Assembly (NCBI RefSeq): GCF_035083965.1
Contig: NC_089735.1
Location: 11,266,001-11,330,000 of the forward strand
Origin: Branchiostoma lanceolatum
Taxonomy: Eukaryota > Chordata > Leptocardii > Amphioxiformes > Branchiostomatidae
DNA length: 64,000 bases
Reading direction: 5' to 3'
The notes beneath the pieces are model-generated. The model did not search any database and was not told where the DNA came from. It worked only from the letters and a program-made list of their open reading frames with translations. Shown here one piece after another: positions 35,053 to 48,242 of this stretch. A program made the translations under genes and the position numbers. Within the stretch, counting starts at the first letter, position 1. Each line of letters begins with the position of its first letter.

Positions 35053-38000
35053 CTAAGCCAGAAAAGCTCTCTGGACTTTCAGGATCCGTGCCCTACATAT
35101 TGGGCATTTTCTACCCCTGGATCTCATGGTGTGAGCGCAGCCCTCACAACAACACAAGTGGCCACATGGTATAAATACCATAGTAGCATCATTAGACATG
35201 CAAATTTTACACATTCTTTCCTCCTTCATTCGCTGTAGTCTCCGCTGAAGTTCCTCCATTGATGCTGGCGTTTCTGTAAGAGATGACAAAACAAGATATC
35301 AAACCACATGTCAAAGAAATCTTTCACCACAAATATCATCTCCAAAGCAAACATTCTAGTTCATCATCAAGCAACTCTTACTAAGTGGCAAAGGATTTTT
35401 ATTTGGACCTCCACCATACACATGTGTACACATGCTATTCGTTTTCTAATAACCTTACTTTAAAATACGTTCATGTACAACTGTAACTCATTAACACAAT
35501 AGATAGCGTTTGAGTGAAACATACCATCTTCAGGCTCTTCCATCTGCTCTAGAGCTGGCTCCTCCGGTTCCTGGTTTCCAGTTGGCGTTGGCCCTGTGGC
35601 GTTTCTGTCCTCTTCATCTTCTGTGTAAGGATCTTCTCCCAGATCTTCGCCTTCGTCCATTGCTAGCAAAGATTCCACGAGGTCTGTCATGGTCGTGAAG
35701 GGTCCCCTCCGCGCGCGAAGTCTCCTGCGTACTACAATCTCTACATTCTGCTGACCGAAGCCCATCTCTACAACGTTCCTTACTACTCTAGAGTCCATGG
35801 CATCTAAGACACGTTCTTCAAACTCATCCTCTGGGTCTCCGTCCCCTACTTCAACTGTAACGTTTGCAGCTCCTACTATGAAATCTTGAACGAAGTCCTG
35901 CTGTGAGTGGTGATGCGCCACCTGGAAATGATGAGAAAAAAGGTTTAGATTTTTAAAATCATTCTTTTTTTTTTAAAACTCTGCAAGTTTACATTTGATT
36001 CAATACGAAAAAACAACAACCCAGAGCTTGAAGTGGTGACAGCCGGTTTCTAGTCTCATGCCCTCTACTTGCTACTGCTTCTTTTGTTATTCTATTTGTT
36101 CTAAAATGATGATTGTCACACATGCATTTTCTGGCTGATACCCATCCATGGCCTAAGGCTTTGCAATAAAAGAAAATATCGTCTTTGAAATAGTATCGTA
36201 ATATGATTTATGTCTTATGTTCCTGACCATATAATTGGAAACCTTTTCCCATTTGCTACACCAGGGGGACTAATGTTTCATACGTCAACTTTAAAATCTG
36301 TATGTTTGAAGTACTTACTTGTACGAGTGAAGGAAAGGTGTTCTTTATCTGACGGACGTAGCCGATGCCTCGTTCCCTTAGCACAAAGCCACATTCCTCC
36401 CCGTACCAACGTGCATGTTCGGTCCACGGGTCATCCCCTGCTTGCCAGTCCTTCAGGCCTCCCTCGCACCAGTAGCACTTGACCTGGTCATCAATGTCTG
36501 GAATAGCAAGGGGGTGGCAACAAGGTTAGAATTCATTAATCTATCAGAAAGGTTTTTGTGTTTTTTCTTTTACTTCTGCTGTGGTGTTGTGATAAGTTTT
36601 AACATTCTCTATAGAGCAAGGTAGGTGGCCTGGAATGAAGTCGTGTTGTGACCTGGTTGTTGATACCTGTGGTAAAGGCGGTAACAAAGTTAGGAAAGTC
36701 TCCATTTCCAAAAGGCCTTTGTGCTTCTAACAAGCCCTGATGTGCTCAATCCTTGAATGTATGATCAGAACAAACAGGATATCATTGTTAATGTTAAGGA
36801 GAATAACTATAGCATACAATGCATATGATAAAGTATCTTTGAAAAGATCAACTAAAATCAAGTTTACAAACTTTTTGTGTCAAGTTTATATGGGAAAGCA
36901 AATCAGAGCTATTAGTGGTGACAGTCTTCCTTGCTCATGTTTTACCTACAAAATGTAGAGAACACTCACATGTATAATAAAACCCAGCCTGTGCAAGCTT
37001 GCGTGGTGATATAGGGCTGTACAGGGGCCAGCGGAAGAAAGTCGACAACCGGTCTTCTTCAGACGACAGCTCGGGATGCTTCGGACAGTCAGTTCCTCCT
37101 GGTGGCGGTGGAGGTGGTTCACTCTCTATGTGCCCAAGCCTTTGAAAAAACAAAACACAAGATTTAACTTTAAAACATATACCGGTACTTTTAGACTGCA
37201 GTAACTGGAAACCAGGTGTGAGTGTGCCATAGCTGATTAAAAAAAAAACTGATTGCCTTTATAGGTATGTTTATGCGATCAGAATAAAATAAATATATTG
37301 TAACATTCCAAGATGGCACAATATAATTTTGACTATCTGGAAATAAAAGGATGTGAATCTCCAAAATCAATCCACAAATTGAGGTAGTAGGTACATGTAG
37401 GTATTCCAAGCCATGATGCAAGCTATTGTCTTAGGGAAAGTATGGAAGTAACAGGAAAGCAATCAGCAATGATACCTCTCTGGTGGATGTTCCACTGTTG
37501 AATCCTGCTGGGCGAAGTTCCTCCACTCTCCAGTTCTAGACTGCTGCGCGGTCCCTCCGTCAGGGCTGTCCTGTGGAACATTAGAGGTTGCAGGGTTGTC
37601 CAGGGGAACGTTGGAGGTTGCACAGTCCCTTATGAAGGGGCAGTGTGGGTAATGTCGCTTATGTTCCGTCTTTGGGTCATCGCCCTCCTCCCATTGGTGG
37701 AGAACACCTCCGCAGAACGCGCACTCCACTTTGTCCCGTACCCCGAGATAGAAGAAGCCGAGTTTCGCCAACAGTTCTGGGCGAACAGGCGTTCCTTCCG
37801 GCCAGCCAAAGAAAGTATGGACCCTATGAAGCTCCGTGTTTAAGTCTTTTGGACAGTGTTCACTGCAATGTTTTAGATTTCTAGGAGTCTCTGACGTGTC
37901 GTATGCATAGAAGTCAGAAGCTGCACATGCGTTACTTGCAGTATTCATGGATAATCTTTGCATTGGTTGTATACAAGAATCGGGAGAATCGTTTCCAGTG

Positions 38001-38644
38001 CTAGAAGATTGTTGTCTAACGATGTTTAATGTGGTACTAGTAGCATTGTCTGGTATGTCAACACCACTATGTCGTGAAGAAATGTTGCTTGGAGATTGTA
38101 GGGATTGATTGTCTTTCATGAAAAGTTCTCTTGCAAATGGACAGTCTTGGTTTTCTTGGTAATGCTTTTGAAGGGGTACATCTCCGTCCAACCATCCACT
38201 AATTGTCTGACCACATTGAAAGCATTGTACTGTATCACCTTGTCCTGTGTAGTACAGCCCAGCCTTTGCCATTGCACGCGGTTTTATACTTGCATTTCTA
38301 TCTGGCCATTTTGCGAATGACCCTAATCTAACGATTTCGGTAGTATACATGGCCTGTACACTAGGTTCCGCCCCAGCCTCTACAATACTGGTCATGAAGC
38401 AGGCACTACTAAATACTGGGTTCAAAGGCACCGAGGTTGAAACTTCTCTACTAGGGTTTAGAAGTGCTTGCTCCATGACACAAGGTGAAGAGAGCAGGGC
38501 AGTATCCTGGCCATCTATGTGATCTATTGGCCGAGAACACTGCCCATGCCCTGGTGCAGAGGCTAAAGCAGGGCCTTGTGACACCCATCTAGATCTGCTG
38601 CTTAGACTTTCTGTAGTGTTAACATTCAACTCACCTATGCTCAT
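35053..38644 (-). CDS. Inhibitor of apoptosis protein IAP-2 (3 BIR + UBA-like + RING)
   Basis: Five exons on the minus strand (38644-37476, 37139-36970, 36497-36319, 35921-35525, 35273-35053) give 711 aa, the longest of the three paralogues. A Ser-rich N-terminus of about 100 residues precedes BIR1 (106-173; Cys141, Cys144, His161, Cys168). BIR2 has Cys308, Cys311, His328, Cys335. BIR3 (420-488; Cys454, Cys457, His474, Cys482) is split by a phase-1 intron after YYT. The UBA-like region with EMGF is about 549-593, then an acidic linker. The RING starts at Cys660 (MCKIC) and ends QRAFLA. There is no CARD. The third exon has no ATG of its own and is found only by reading through from the neighbouring exons. 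A Pro run (PPPPPPGG) precedes BIR3. Function as for IAP-1: caspase or IBM-ligand binding and ubiquitin ligase. Two 5' UTR pieces are visible upstream. Confidence 0.93.
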
Positions 38645-38839
38645 TTTTACTAGACTTTCAATATTACGTGCGTCACAAATGTGAATGCTAAGGTGTATCT
38701 CAACACTCTTCTTATTGGACTCAATTTTGACGATGACCGTAATATTGGCGGTGAGATTTGGATTCCAACGTTGTATTTGGGACTAGAACAACTTGTGTTT
38801 CCTTCCCAAATGACAGCACAGAAATGTTGTAGATTGAGC
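38645..38839 (-). other. 5' UTR part of IAP-2 coding exon 1
   Basis: The strong acceptor TTTCACTACAG ends at 38840. From 38839 downward the frame of the start codon meets a TAG shortly before the ATG at 38644, so this part is untranslated and 38644 is the likely start. Confidence 0.6.
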
Positions 38840-39074
38840 CTGTAGTGAAACAATGTGGGAAAAAAAGTATTTTCTAATTACTTCACTCATTAAGCAAGAC
38901 AAATACAAAATATATGATTGTATGAAGACAAAACATGTCATAAATGATTTATTGATACTTATGATGTTAAAATAAAACCACTGGAAAGTGACAGCAGCTA
39001 GACAAAGACTGTAATGTTCTGCTATACATGGATAATCTATAAGATTGTAAGACTAGTCGACAGACATTACTGAC

Positions 39075-39139
39075 CTGAATCACTTTCATATGTCAGCAGT
39101 TCACGCCACCCTGCTTTAGCCTCTGCACTAGTTCTGTCT
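39075..39139 (-). other. Candidate non-coding 5' exon of IAP-2
   Basis: A 65-base block on the minus strand lies between a pyrimidine-rich acceptor (TTGTTTTTCTAG) and a good donor (CAG/GTCAGT). It precedes the acceptor at 38840. This would place the transcription start further upstream, somewhere in 39.2-41.9 kb. Confidence 0.45.
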
Positions 39140-39199
39140 CTAGAAAAACAATAAACATACATAGATTAATGTCTGGGAGAAGACTGAAAATCAATGTAC

Positions 39200-42100
39200 A
39201 TATATCTACCATTGCTATAACTTTTCCCCCTTTTAAACACCGTGACTTTTCGGTAGTAAAAAAAACACTCATTAAAAAAATGTCTTGTCCCGTAACAGTC
39301 CTACAAGATTGTCTTTAATAGAAAAAAACATAAAACTAAGAAGCGATAAGTTTAAAATATGGGTCCAAAGTCTACATTGCTCAAATATCGGCACTGCTGT
39401 ATATCAAATCAATGGTGCCATCAGCTCTTGCTGTCCAATTGTTTGTCCAAAAAGTTGTTATGCTACTTGCCTCCGCAAGGTGCCCTTGCTCATTACCTAG
39501 AATTTGAACAGTCAGGCAGTTTTGTGACCAACCACCACACACCCCAAAAAGCTGTCATTGCTCAGGTGTTATTTAAGGCACAGGAACTGATGAAATCCTT
39601 ACTAGTAAGTTAAAATACATATTGATCCCAAAGTACATACTACATTAGGCATTGACTTTAAAACATGGAACAAATATGTTAACAACAGTATGGAACTTGT
39701 AGGCCTCAACTTTGGCATTTTGCCAACATAGGTGTTGTTTAACAAAGGTGTACTGTTTGCCTTCTTGGAAAAGTGTATTTTGGCAACTTTACATGCCCTG
39801 CGTGGATTTGTTATGTACTAAACTATGCTGGAAAACAAGCTTCGTCATTGGGAGAGTTTTTTGGGGATCGTGGTTTAAATCTAAGTTTCCAAAGTAATGG
39901 TGACTGACATGTTCAGACACTGCAACATATACCTTTGTCCCAATCATGAGTCAGAGTAACCTATGTACCTATTGTCTGATTACGACAGCTTGTGCAACAA
40001 CAAAAATGGGGCAAAACATGCAACAAAATCCTTGTAACAGTTCATTGGAAAACAATCATGGACTTCCATGTATCCTTACGATGATTTTCAATATGTTAGC
40101 AAGGCTAAATTCTGGTTCATTGTCATTCCATTTATAAAGCACCATATGCTACATCATGTATGTTACAATTTTAGCCCAGGTATGAGGTACCCATGCGCAT
40201 TCATACTATAAATCATAGCTAGAGTCTACATCAGAGTATGAAATAATTATCATGTGATTTGCTGTATCAAAAATTCAAATCCAAACTGACATGTTTACTG
40301 AAAAAAAATCCTTGGAGTGCAAAGGAAAGTTACCTGTCAACGCTGCACAGTTCAGCACCTCTAAAAGACTTAATGCCTTTGTTAACCTTTCTACTAAAAA
40401 ATTCATGGTCATGTGATTTATAGAAGTACTGACACGCACTTTGAGTTTGCATGCACACTATAGCTACTCGCCTGGGCATGTCCATGTGATAAACAGTTTT
40501 ACTTTCATCAACAACATTTCAGGCATGTTACTTACACTTCAATATTCTAAGCTCCTTCTTGTTCTCAACAAGAGGACATGTATTCCATGAAATTGTTCGC
40601 CCAAATCCCTAGCCTAGCAATTTGGTCAATGTAAGTCTGAGGGGAACGACCATCTGAAAGTCTGCTACAAAACTGTTAAGTCTTAGGCCTAAGAATCAAG
40701 ATGAAAGTAGTTTCTAAGGATGTTACACAGTGACATCATGGCAATCCCCCACCCGACTAAGAAACTAAAACATTAAAATACTGATTATTCAGCATGGAAT
40801 TTTTTATGACAAAAAGTATTTTAAAAATGTTTGGGGATATTGGTTCTATTGAAGTTCTGAGTCAGTCTTTCCTATCACTATCAGTAACTATAATTAGTAT
40901 AAAATAATTGTACTAACAAGTCATGCAGAACTGAAAAGCTGATCACACTGTAGGACACGAAACCAGTCAGACTGGTCACTGAGCAACCAAGGAGGTTAAC
41001 CTCATTGGAGCGACCAACCTCCTTGGAGCGACCAAGTGTAAATATGTTGTCTGCACGATATTTAACAGTGTATCTAACAAACATTTTCGCGTCATTCAAA
41101 ATACCAAATCAGTTCCCTTTTTTTGTTGATCGTCCCTAAAAATCTAGTGATCCAGGCCAACTTACTAGTAGAGAGTCTAAGTTGGCATTGGGCGACCAGA
41201 TTAAAGCGCGGATTTTCGAGCAGATAACAAAAAATTACAGTTTGAACTGTTAAACATATTATTTAAGTTTCAACTACTGTTCACAGTTAACCCCGACCCA
41301 AGTCAAGACCCTTCGAGAGCGTATTTTGCTGTTACCATCATGTACTAGCTGCACCCTCAAGCCAAGTTGCTCAAGCCAATGATCCGGCAAGGCTGGCCAA
41401 AGTGACCCACACTGTGCACACATACCAATGTTCACGTAGATTGTTCAAAAGCACCAACCATGACGCACGAACGCGACGGTTACCACGTTACTGCTGCTGT
41501 TATCAAGAACAAACAAGTCGCCAGAACAATTCAACCGAATAAAAGTTCAAAATGGCGGACTCGCAGCGAAAAGCGAGTGTCTGCGTGTTTGTTTTGGCGG
41601 ATCCGGTTTTGTGTTACGCAGTGCGGACTGCACTGAGATCTCTCCAATACGCTCTTGTCTATTGGTCACGTATGACCCAGCAGCTGGTCAAAGGTCATAC
41701 CAGAGACGACCATTTGACAAACCAGCGGGCTGAGGAGAAGAAATGGCTAAGAAAAACGCTCATACTCACCTCCCTCACAGTACCCCAATGTTCGGAAGAA
41801 AAGGTAATTTCAGCCTATGGTTTGAGGACTAGTTCTCACCATGCGTTACGTCATACCGTGCAGGCATTGGTTGAAACGAGCCCTCGTGCTCTTGATTGGC
41901 CAGCTAGGAGGGGATTCCCCTTCCTCATGAAATAGTCAGGTCAGCTGAGTCAGGTAGGGGACGCCCGGGTTCTAAATTAAGGGGCATGACTTTGGGGAAA
42001 ACGGCTATGGCTTCCATATGATCTCCAAGAAATGTTCAGATGGTCCAATTCAATGATTTCATAAAGTATACAATGACACATCTTACACGAATTCAACATG

Positions 42101-42500
42101 ATCGACCAGTCTCTACCATTCTTTTTTAATAGTCCAAGTAGATCTATGGGTGGCAAAGACCGTATCCAAAGGGCAAACAAGATTGCGAGACTACGCTGGC
42201 TATAGGGAGAATATTTGCCCGGGGACTGAGTTTGGCTAATCTCCACGAAAACATAATTTAACCCATGATGACAGACACCCACCCACACACCCAGCGAAGT
42301 ATATTCGTGCAAGTCTACACCGGACCACAGTTGATCTTTGAGCTCAAAGTTCAATGGTTGTCGATAACATCACGGGACACGCCAGTCTCGTGACTCATTT
42401 GAAATACACAGGCGTCATTAAAAATCCACGACCTACTCCCTAACTAGAAACTTCTAGATTTAGAGAGTCTGTCACGGAACACGATAGTGACCAGCCAGTC
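39200..42500. other. Spacer without supported genes
   Basis: I see only short open frames. One at 41552-41935 (plus) begins in a fair Kozak context (aaaATGGCGG) and has a possible donor near 41803, but no partner exon or family could be found. A kB palindrome lies at 41910-41920. Confidence 0.5.
41910..41920. promoter_or_regulatory. kB site, palindromic 11-mer
   Basis: GGGGATTCCCC matches the Rel/NF-kB consensus. It lies 3.3 kb upstream of the IAP-2 ATG and 2.8 kb upstream of the candidate 5' exon, so it is a possible distal promoter or enhancer element. Confidence 0.45.
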
Positions 42501-42529
42501 TCATGAGTTCGGTTGTTATCTCTTATCTC

Positions 42530-43560
42530 CATGAAAAATGGAGATATTGTTTTGGGTGTGTCTGTCTGTTTGTCTGTCTGTCTATTTGTGTTTCCGGACT
42601 ACTCTAGTCAGCATAACTCAAGAGCCTCTTGATGGATTATGATGATATTTCGCATGTGGGCGGGTGATGTGAAGCCGAAAATCAAGATCGATTTTGGGCC
42701 CCCTGGTATGTGACCTTGGTACTGCAGCAGAACTTCAGATTTTGTATCTTTTGGCCTGGACGTGCTGTGGTCTTGATTTTGGGTGGCAGATAGTTTGTGA
42801 TGTAATAAAGAAGTGGTATAGGTTTGGGCCCCCTAGCAGCTTCCTCTGGAACTGCAGGGGCGTTTTTGTGAAAATCTTCTTAGGAGAATAACTGAACAAA
42901 GGAACGACGGATTCCCTTGATATTTAGTATGCATGTAGCTTAGATAGAGATGTACACATTGAACTGCAAATTATGCTAATTTGGTCTTAATTTGCATAGC
43001 TAATGAGCAAAATCTATATTTGCAGTGTTTTCCATTATAAGACTCAAATACATGTAACGTATGTAGTTCATGAAAAGTGGATCATAAACAGATACCAATT
43101 ATGCAAATAAATTCCTAATCTGCATAATTAATGCAAAACACCATATCTCATCTAATTGGAAAATTATAGGACTGTCAATATGATACTTAGTATGCAGGTA
43201 ACTTTGACAGAGGTATACATAATGAAGTGTAAATTATGCTAATTGTGACTTAATTTGCATAGCTAATGAGGAAAATCTATATTTGCAGTGTTTTTTATTA
43301 TCAGACTCAAATACATGTAACATGTAGTTTATGGAAAGTGGAGCATCAACAGATACCAATTATGCAAATGAATTCCTACTTTGCATAATTAATGCAAAAA
43401 CACCATCATTCATCTAATTGGAAAATTATAGGACCGTCAATATTGCAACATGTGTAAGTTAGATAAAACTGTTTATGACCAAGCATATATTATGCAAATG
43501 TGTAGGTCATTTGCATGAATAGAATTGTTCATGGAGATATGAGGTCGTGGAACTCTTGTT
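42530..43560 (+). repeat. Dispersed repeat with a 263-bp tandem duplication rich in ATGCAAAT/ATTTGCAT
   Basis: The left part (42550-42800) matches the repeat in P450 intron 6. From about 42906 two direct copies of a ~263-bp unit follow (TTATGCTAAT at 42971 and 43234), plus a partial third ending near 43500. Each unit holds octamer-like words (AATTTGCATAG, AATTATGCAAAT, TTGCATAATTAATGCA). The end, GGAGATATGAGGTCGTGGAACTC, reappears inverted at 44447-44465. Confidence 0.75.
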
Positions 43561-44446
43561 TATTCAGTGGTTTATTGGAACCGACCACTCACTCGCAGCC
43601 TTACCTTATGACATCGTAAACACCGAAGGAAAGCGGGTCATTAACGTTATTATTATCATACAGCCATTACACGCTCCCTCCGCAGCGTCCTAATAAACAG
43701 CACTATTCCAACACTGAATGCGTGTACGAGTCTTTTCTGGAATACATTATACGCATGAGCGCCAAGTGGCGCGGCGCCTGGGTTCGTCGCACAGACGGTC
43801 CTGGGAAAGAGATCGTATTTTCCGCCAATAGCATGCTGGGAGAAGCAAACTGTCCTGGGAACGTGTTGATTATTGGCGGGAATGCCAAACTCCCTTCCGT
43901 AGCAAACTACCTTCCGTGGCTAAATCCCTTCCGTGACATAACTCCCCTTTGTGACGGGGTATCTAAACAGCGCCAACAGTAAGGTACTTTGTAAATCTTC
44001 GTTTCTCAGAACGTATCACCATTGTACAGCATTTTACCCCCCAAAATCGTCAACTTGCGTCTTGTTTTAGGCCGTGCTAGTTAGAAGAAATAACGGTTAA
44101 GGAAGATCGCCCATTCTGGCGTACTAATTCTGGCGTGCACACATAACTATTCTGAGGATCTGTCAAGAACAAACAAAACAAAAGAAAACAGACAGCTGTG
44201 AATTCTAGAAAGTTTATTTTGTTGAGCTTGATCTGACATAAATTTATTTCTAAGCCCACGATTTAAACCTATGGCTTCTCCGGGGCGCTGGGTACGAGCG
44301 TGCATAAGTACTGTAATCTTACACATCTTGGAGAATTTGTCAAGTCATAACTCAAGTTGAAAGTATAACAGGCCTACTTCTAGTATATCCAGATCCCTCA
44401 GTAAAAATACAATCGTGATCAACGTCCTTGAATTCTGTTAACTAGA

Positions 44447-44900
44447 GTTCCACGACCTCATACCTATGCCAAATGATTTTAACCTTTATGACTGAGGTCT
44501 TATGAGTGTATCTCCTCGATTATAAATCGTACAAGTTAATCATCTTTTCCACCCAAATAACAGAAGTTGTCCAAAGTATGAGCTTAAGGTAACTTTTGAT
44601 TTATCATCAATTATGCAAATGAGATCCTTATTAGCATAATCTAATTCAACGACATTCACATTCACATAAATTTCAAATGCCACAAGTATGAAATTTTACC
44701 AGTATGGAATTACTTTAGTTTCTCATTAATTATGCAAATTAGGTCTTCATTTGCATATTTTTTATCAATCAACATTACTCTCTTATTTAGTTACAAATGT
44801 CACATATTGGAATAGTCATATCATGGAACGCAGCGAGTTGTTGACATTTCCTCTTTAATTATGCAAATTAGAATCTGATTTGCATACATAAATTTTAAAT
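44447..44900 (-). repeat. Inverted copy of the ATGCAAAT-rich dispersed repeat
   Basis: It starts with AGAGTTCCACGACCTCATA, the reverse complement of the end of the 42530-43560 element. It carries repeated AATTATGCAAAT...TTTGCAT pairs at about 44614, 44730 and 44860. Confidence 0.7.
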
Positions 44901-45144
44901 ACATAAGATATAACTGTATTAGCCTGACGAATTAGCGCACCTAGCGGTCCTTCCATTTTTGGAGCGCCTCCCCCAAACTTTATTCATTACACACATTTTA
45001 CACACATTTCTTCATCAAAGGTACATAGGCAGAGAGAACACAACTGCGTTCCCTCTGAATTGTGTACCATTTGTTACAGATTTCATTAAAATCATTACCA
45101 ATGTACAAAGACAAATACAGAGCTGTTAAAAAAATTCACTGCAC

Positions 45145-46203
45145 TACTTCAAGTCAAGTCAAGTCAAACGGAAAACTGAATGTTCAGGACCCGGAAGGTA
45201 AGTTGTTGTACAGTCTGATGGCGCAATGTAGGAAGGATTGCTGCAGTCTCTTAGTTCTGGCATAGGGAACAGTGATGTTGTGACTGTTCCTTAGTGTTCT
45301 TCCTGTGGCAGAGTGTCTTAGAGCAGGCACCAGGTCGTGCAAAGGATGGTCAGTTCTCAGCATGGCCTTGAACAGAGTCACAGCAGCGGCTTCTCTTCTC
45401 TCCTTCAGGGAGGGAAGGTCTGGAATGGAGCGCCTGCCACCGCGCGAGATAATCCGGAGGGCGCGCCTCTGCACTCTCTCTATACTGGCTGCCAGCTCCT
45501 CACTGCAACCAACCAAAAGGACGTGCCCGTACTCTAGAACCGGGCGTATGAGACTCAGGTACACTTGGATAAGGTCATCGACACTCATGCCCTGCTTTGC
45601 TAGCAGACGGAGGTAGTGAAGCCTACTCGATGCCTTTGACACCATAGACATCATATGGTCACGCCAGGAAAGTTTGTCATCAAAGATGAAACCGAGCCCT
45701 TTGGCGACTCTGGTGATTGGCACAGGTTCGCCCCCGAGAGACAGAGGCGACAGTACAGGTGGGTGTCTGGTAAAGCAGATCAGCAGCGACTGACTTTTCT
45801 TGCCGTTCAAGAGCATGTCGTTGCGGTCGGCCCAGTTGTCCAGCTGCGTCGCTTCCTCTGTCATAGCATTGTCACTGTCGGCGTTCTCGACGGAAACTGA
45901 TCTTGACAAGCCCACGTCGTCTGCATAACCCACGTCTAAAGTGTTACTGTGGACTGTGGCGCGAGAGCTCATGAACAGAAGAAAAAGATAAGGCGACAAC
46001 ACTCCACCTTGCGGAACTCCTGACGTAAGATGCCGCCAACTACTGAGCTTGCTGTTGACAGCCACGCGCTGACTGCGACCCTGCAGGTAGTTATACAGCC
46101 AAGCTACCATACGTGGATTGGCCACAACGTCATTCACCCGCTGTAGTAGAATGGAGTGGTTCACCCTATCGAACGCCTTGCTCATGCCAAGACAGGATAA
46201 CAT
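45145..46203 (-). mobile_element. 5'-truncated non-LTR retrotransposon (reverse transcriptase fragment)
   Basis: A 339-codon minus-strand frame (46203-45184) encodes the palm and thumb of a CR1/jockey-type reverse transcriptase. It has SKAFDRVNHSILL (motif A region), SGVPQGGVLSP (motif B), YADD (motif C), LGFIFDDKLSW, and the C-terminal RVQRRALRIISR region. There is no endonuclease or earlier RT motif: a stop lies two codons before the first Met, so the copy is 5'-truncated. Motif A reads LGMSKAFD, with Gly where the catalytic Asp is expected, so it is probably dead. A (TTGAC)n tail at about 45149-45168 marks the 3' end. Confidence 0.85.
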
Positions 46204-46971
46204 GAATTATGACTTATCTAGGCCATCGACGAAAACAAAACAAGTTTGCAAGGTGAATATTTTGTTTATTATCATGCTTGATATAATTGGATAGACAAAT
46301 AATCACATGGTAACTTATATTCTTTACTGTATTCTATCTGATATGAAACTTCAATGATTGATGTATCAGCAAATCAACGACTTATTTGTAAGTTTTCTAA
46401 ATAAAGGCAAACCATACACAGGCTGGTCTGTATATAGATGAGAAACAATTCGAATATTTGAGAATTTGGAAAGAATCAAACAACTGTGATAGTCCTTGCG
46501 TATTTGTACAGCTAGTGGTATGATCCTTTTCAAACAGTGTTGATACTATAAAATTATACATCAAGATTTAAAACCCATGTATACAAAGTGTAGAAAAATA
46601 TATATTTACATGTTCTTTGTTCACTCCTTGATATCTATTTACATCTGCTTATACTTCATTTGTACCGAATTATGAGCTTTCAAACGTTGACAAAAGCAAT
46701 AAGATTGATACACATTTGAACGCTTTAGTAACTACTATAACATCGAATGATTTTGTCACACGATTTCAGCAAGGTTTTCAGAAAAGTTGTTTTTATCCCA
46801 AGCGATTATATACACATACACCACAACCTCTTTAATCACAAAACAGCGCTAGCTCGATTGTGTTCGCCACGTCCATATCGGTCCCAAGAATGCCGTCGAC
46901 AAAGTTAGCTGTCATAAACCTATCGAATGACGAGTATGGCAGGGCCCTTACTAGTAAGAGACACTTTGGCT
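46204..46971. other. Spacer and 3' flank of the small RING gene
   Basis: AT-rich, with no gene seen. ATTAAA on the minus strand at about 46832 could be the polyadenylation signal of the small RING gene. Confidence 0.45.
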
Positions 46972-48169
46972 TCATGTCTCCATTGGTACTATATCCTCGA
47001 TGTTTCCCTTGCACCACGGGCACACATTGCCGCGTTCCCTGACTTCGAACCCGCACACTGTACAGATAGAGTGTCCGCACGGAGACAGTAGGCAGTCCTG
47101 CTGGCGGTCCGCACAGATGAAACAGGTCTCCGGAACGGGTCGCGGTGGCGGTGGATCCTCCGGGATCTTGGACATGAAAAATATTGTTATCTATTCTGCT
47201 AAGATGCACATAAAAAGGAAAAGCATCGTGACAATATATCTGAATGACCCTTGCAAGGAGAAACTCATATTCAAGTTTTCATTATCCTTTGGTAGTTGAA
47301 TTCTTCAACTCATGATATCTCTATTCATATCCGATCACATGTACATAAACATATCTACATACTGTAAGGTTTGAAGTTCAGTGACCACGCTGTGTGGTAC
47401 ACGTACAGAGACCCTTGCGCACGCTATGGTATTATCTCTGCAAAAACAAACAAGGAAAAGGTAACAAACAACCTGAAGTAAAGCATTTACCTCCTCCCAA
47501 ATGTCTTCAAAGTCCGAGTCAGAATCCTCAGAGTCTTCCGCCTGCACCGACGCCACAGGCAAGGTGTCTCGTTCACTGAGGGCGCTCTCACGCACAGCCA
47601 GAACCACAACGTACACTTGGTCGGTCCGATCAACCATAGCCAGAAGGTCCTGTGAGCGAACATGGCAAATCAGATATGGCAGACTTCGCCCTTATGCCGC
47701 ACTATTTTGCGAGTAGATTAAAAAACAACAATATTTCATTCCCTTGAGGGTATTAGAACAGTAGATATGACCATAAACATTCAAAGGTATATCAGATAAG
47801 TCTCAAACAATATCTAAATTAAAAGCATGCTCTTTGAACAGAAACTATAACTTAAAATTACTGCGTCAAGAAGACAAAGCTGTCAGCTGTTATCTTCTAT
47901 GATTATAATACTTCCAAAGCCCTAGAGTTATCACATCATCTTACCTGAACAATGTCGTTAACATTGCTAGCTGCCCATGGGTTTCCCACCATAAGCACGG
48001 GAGGCCTTGGCGCAGGTATGTTTACATGACGCGAGTAACCCGCTCGCCGAGAACTGAACTGCAAACGAAACCCGCAGAATCCACAGCGAAGTTCATCAAC
48101 ACCGCAGGCGAACTCGTCACAGGTCGGGCAACAACCCGCAAACTGCATGTTGTTGGTGGCGACGTCCAT
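46972..48169 (-). CDS. Small zinc-ribbon/RING protein (putative E3 ligase)
   Basis: Three exons on the minus strand (48169-47945, 47649-47491, 47166-46972), all introns in phase 0, give 192 aa. The N-terminus has four CxxC-type cysteines (CCPTC at about 13-17, then CGFC at about 29-32), a probable zinc ribbon. A middle segment contains NPWAASNVNDIVQ and an acidic stretch (EDSEDSDSDFEDIWEE). The C-terminal RING is of the MDM2/IAP-like compact type: CFIC, SPCGHSICTVC, CPWC, followed by a short tail ending VPMET. I do not recognise a named orthologue. A kB site lies 74 bases upstream of the ATG, and the gene stands inside the IAP/TNF-receptor cluster. Exon 3 acceptor (CCAAG) is the weakest link in the model. 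Confidence 0.8.
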
Positions 48170-48242
48170 GTCACAGTATTCAAAGTTTGTGTAAAAGCAA
48201 ATATACAGAGGATTGAAAACAGGTATTCATCGTGGCGCAGGT

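Noticed and set aside
41552-41935. Possible first exon of a plus-strand gene (MADSQRKAS...)
   Set aside because: Good start context and a possible donor near 41803, but no downstream exon or recognisable domain could be found; it may be only divergent transcription from the IAP-2 promoter region.
46832-47209. 125-codon minus-strand frame over the small RING exon
   Set aside because: It is in the wrong frame; the RING cysteines are in the overlapping frame ending at 46972.
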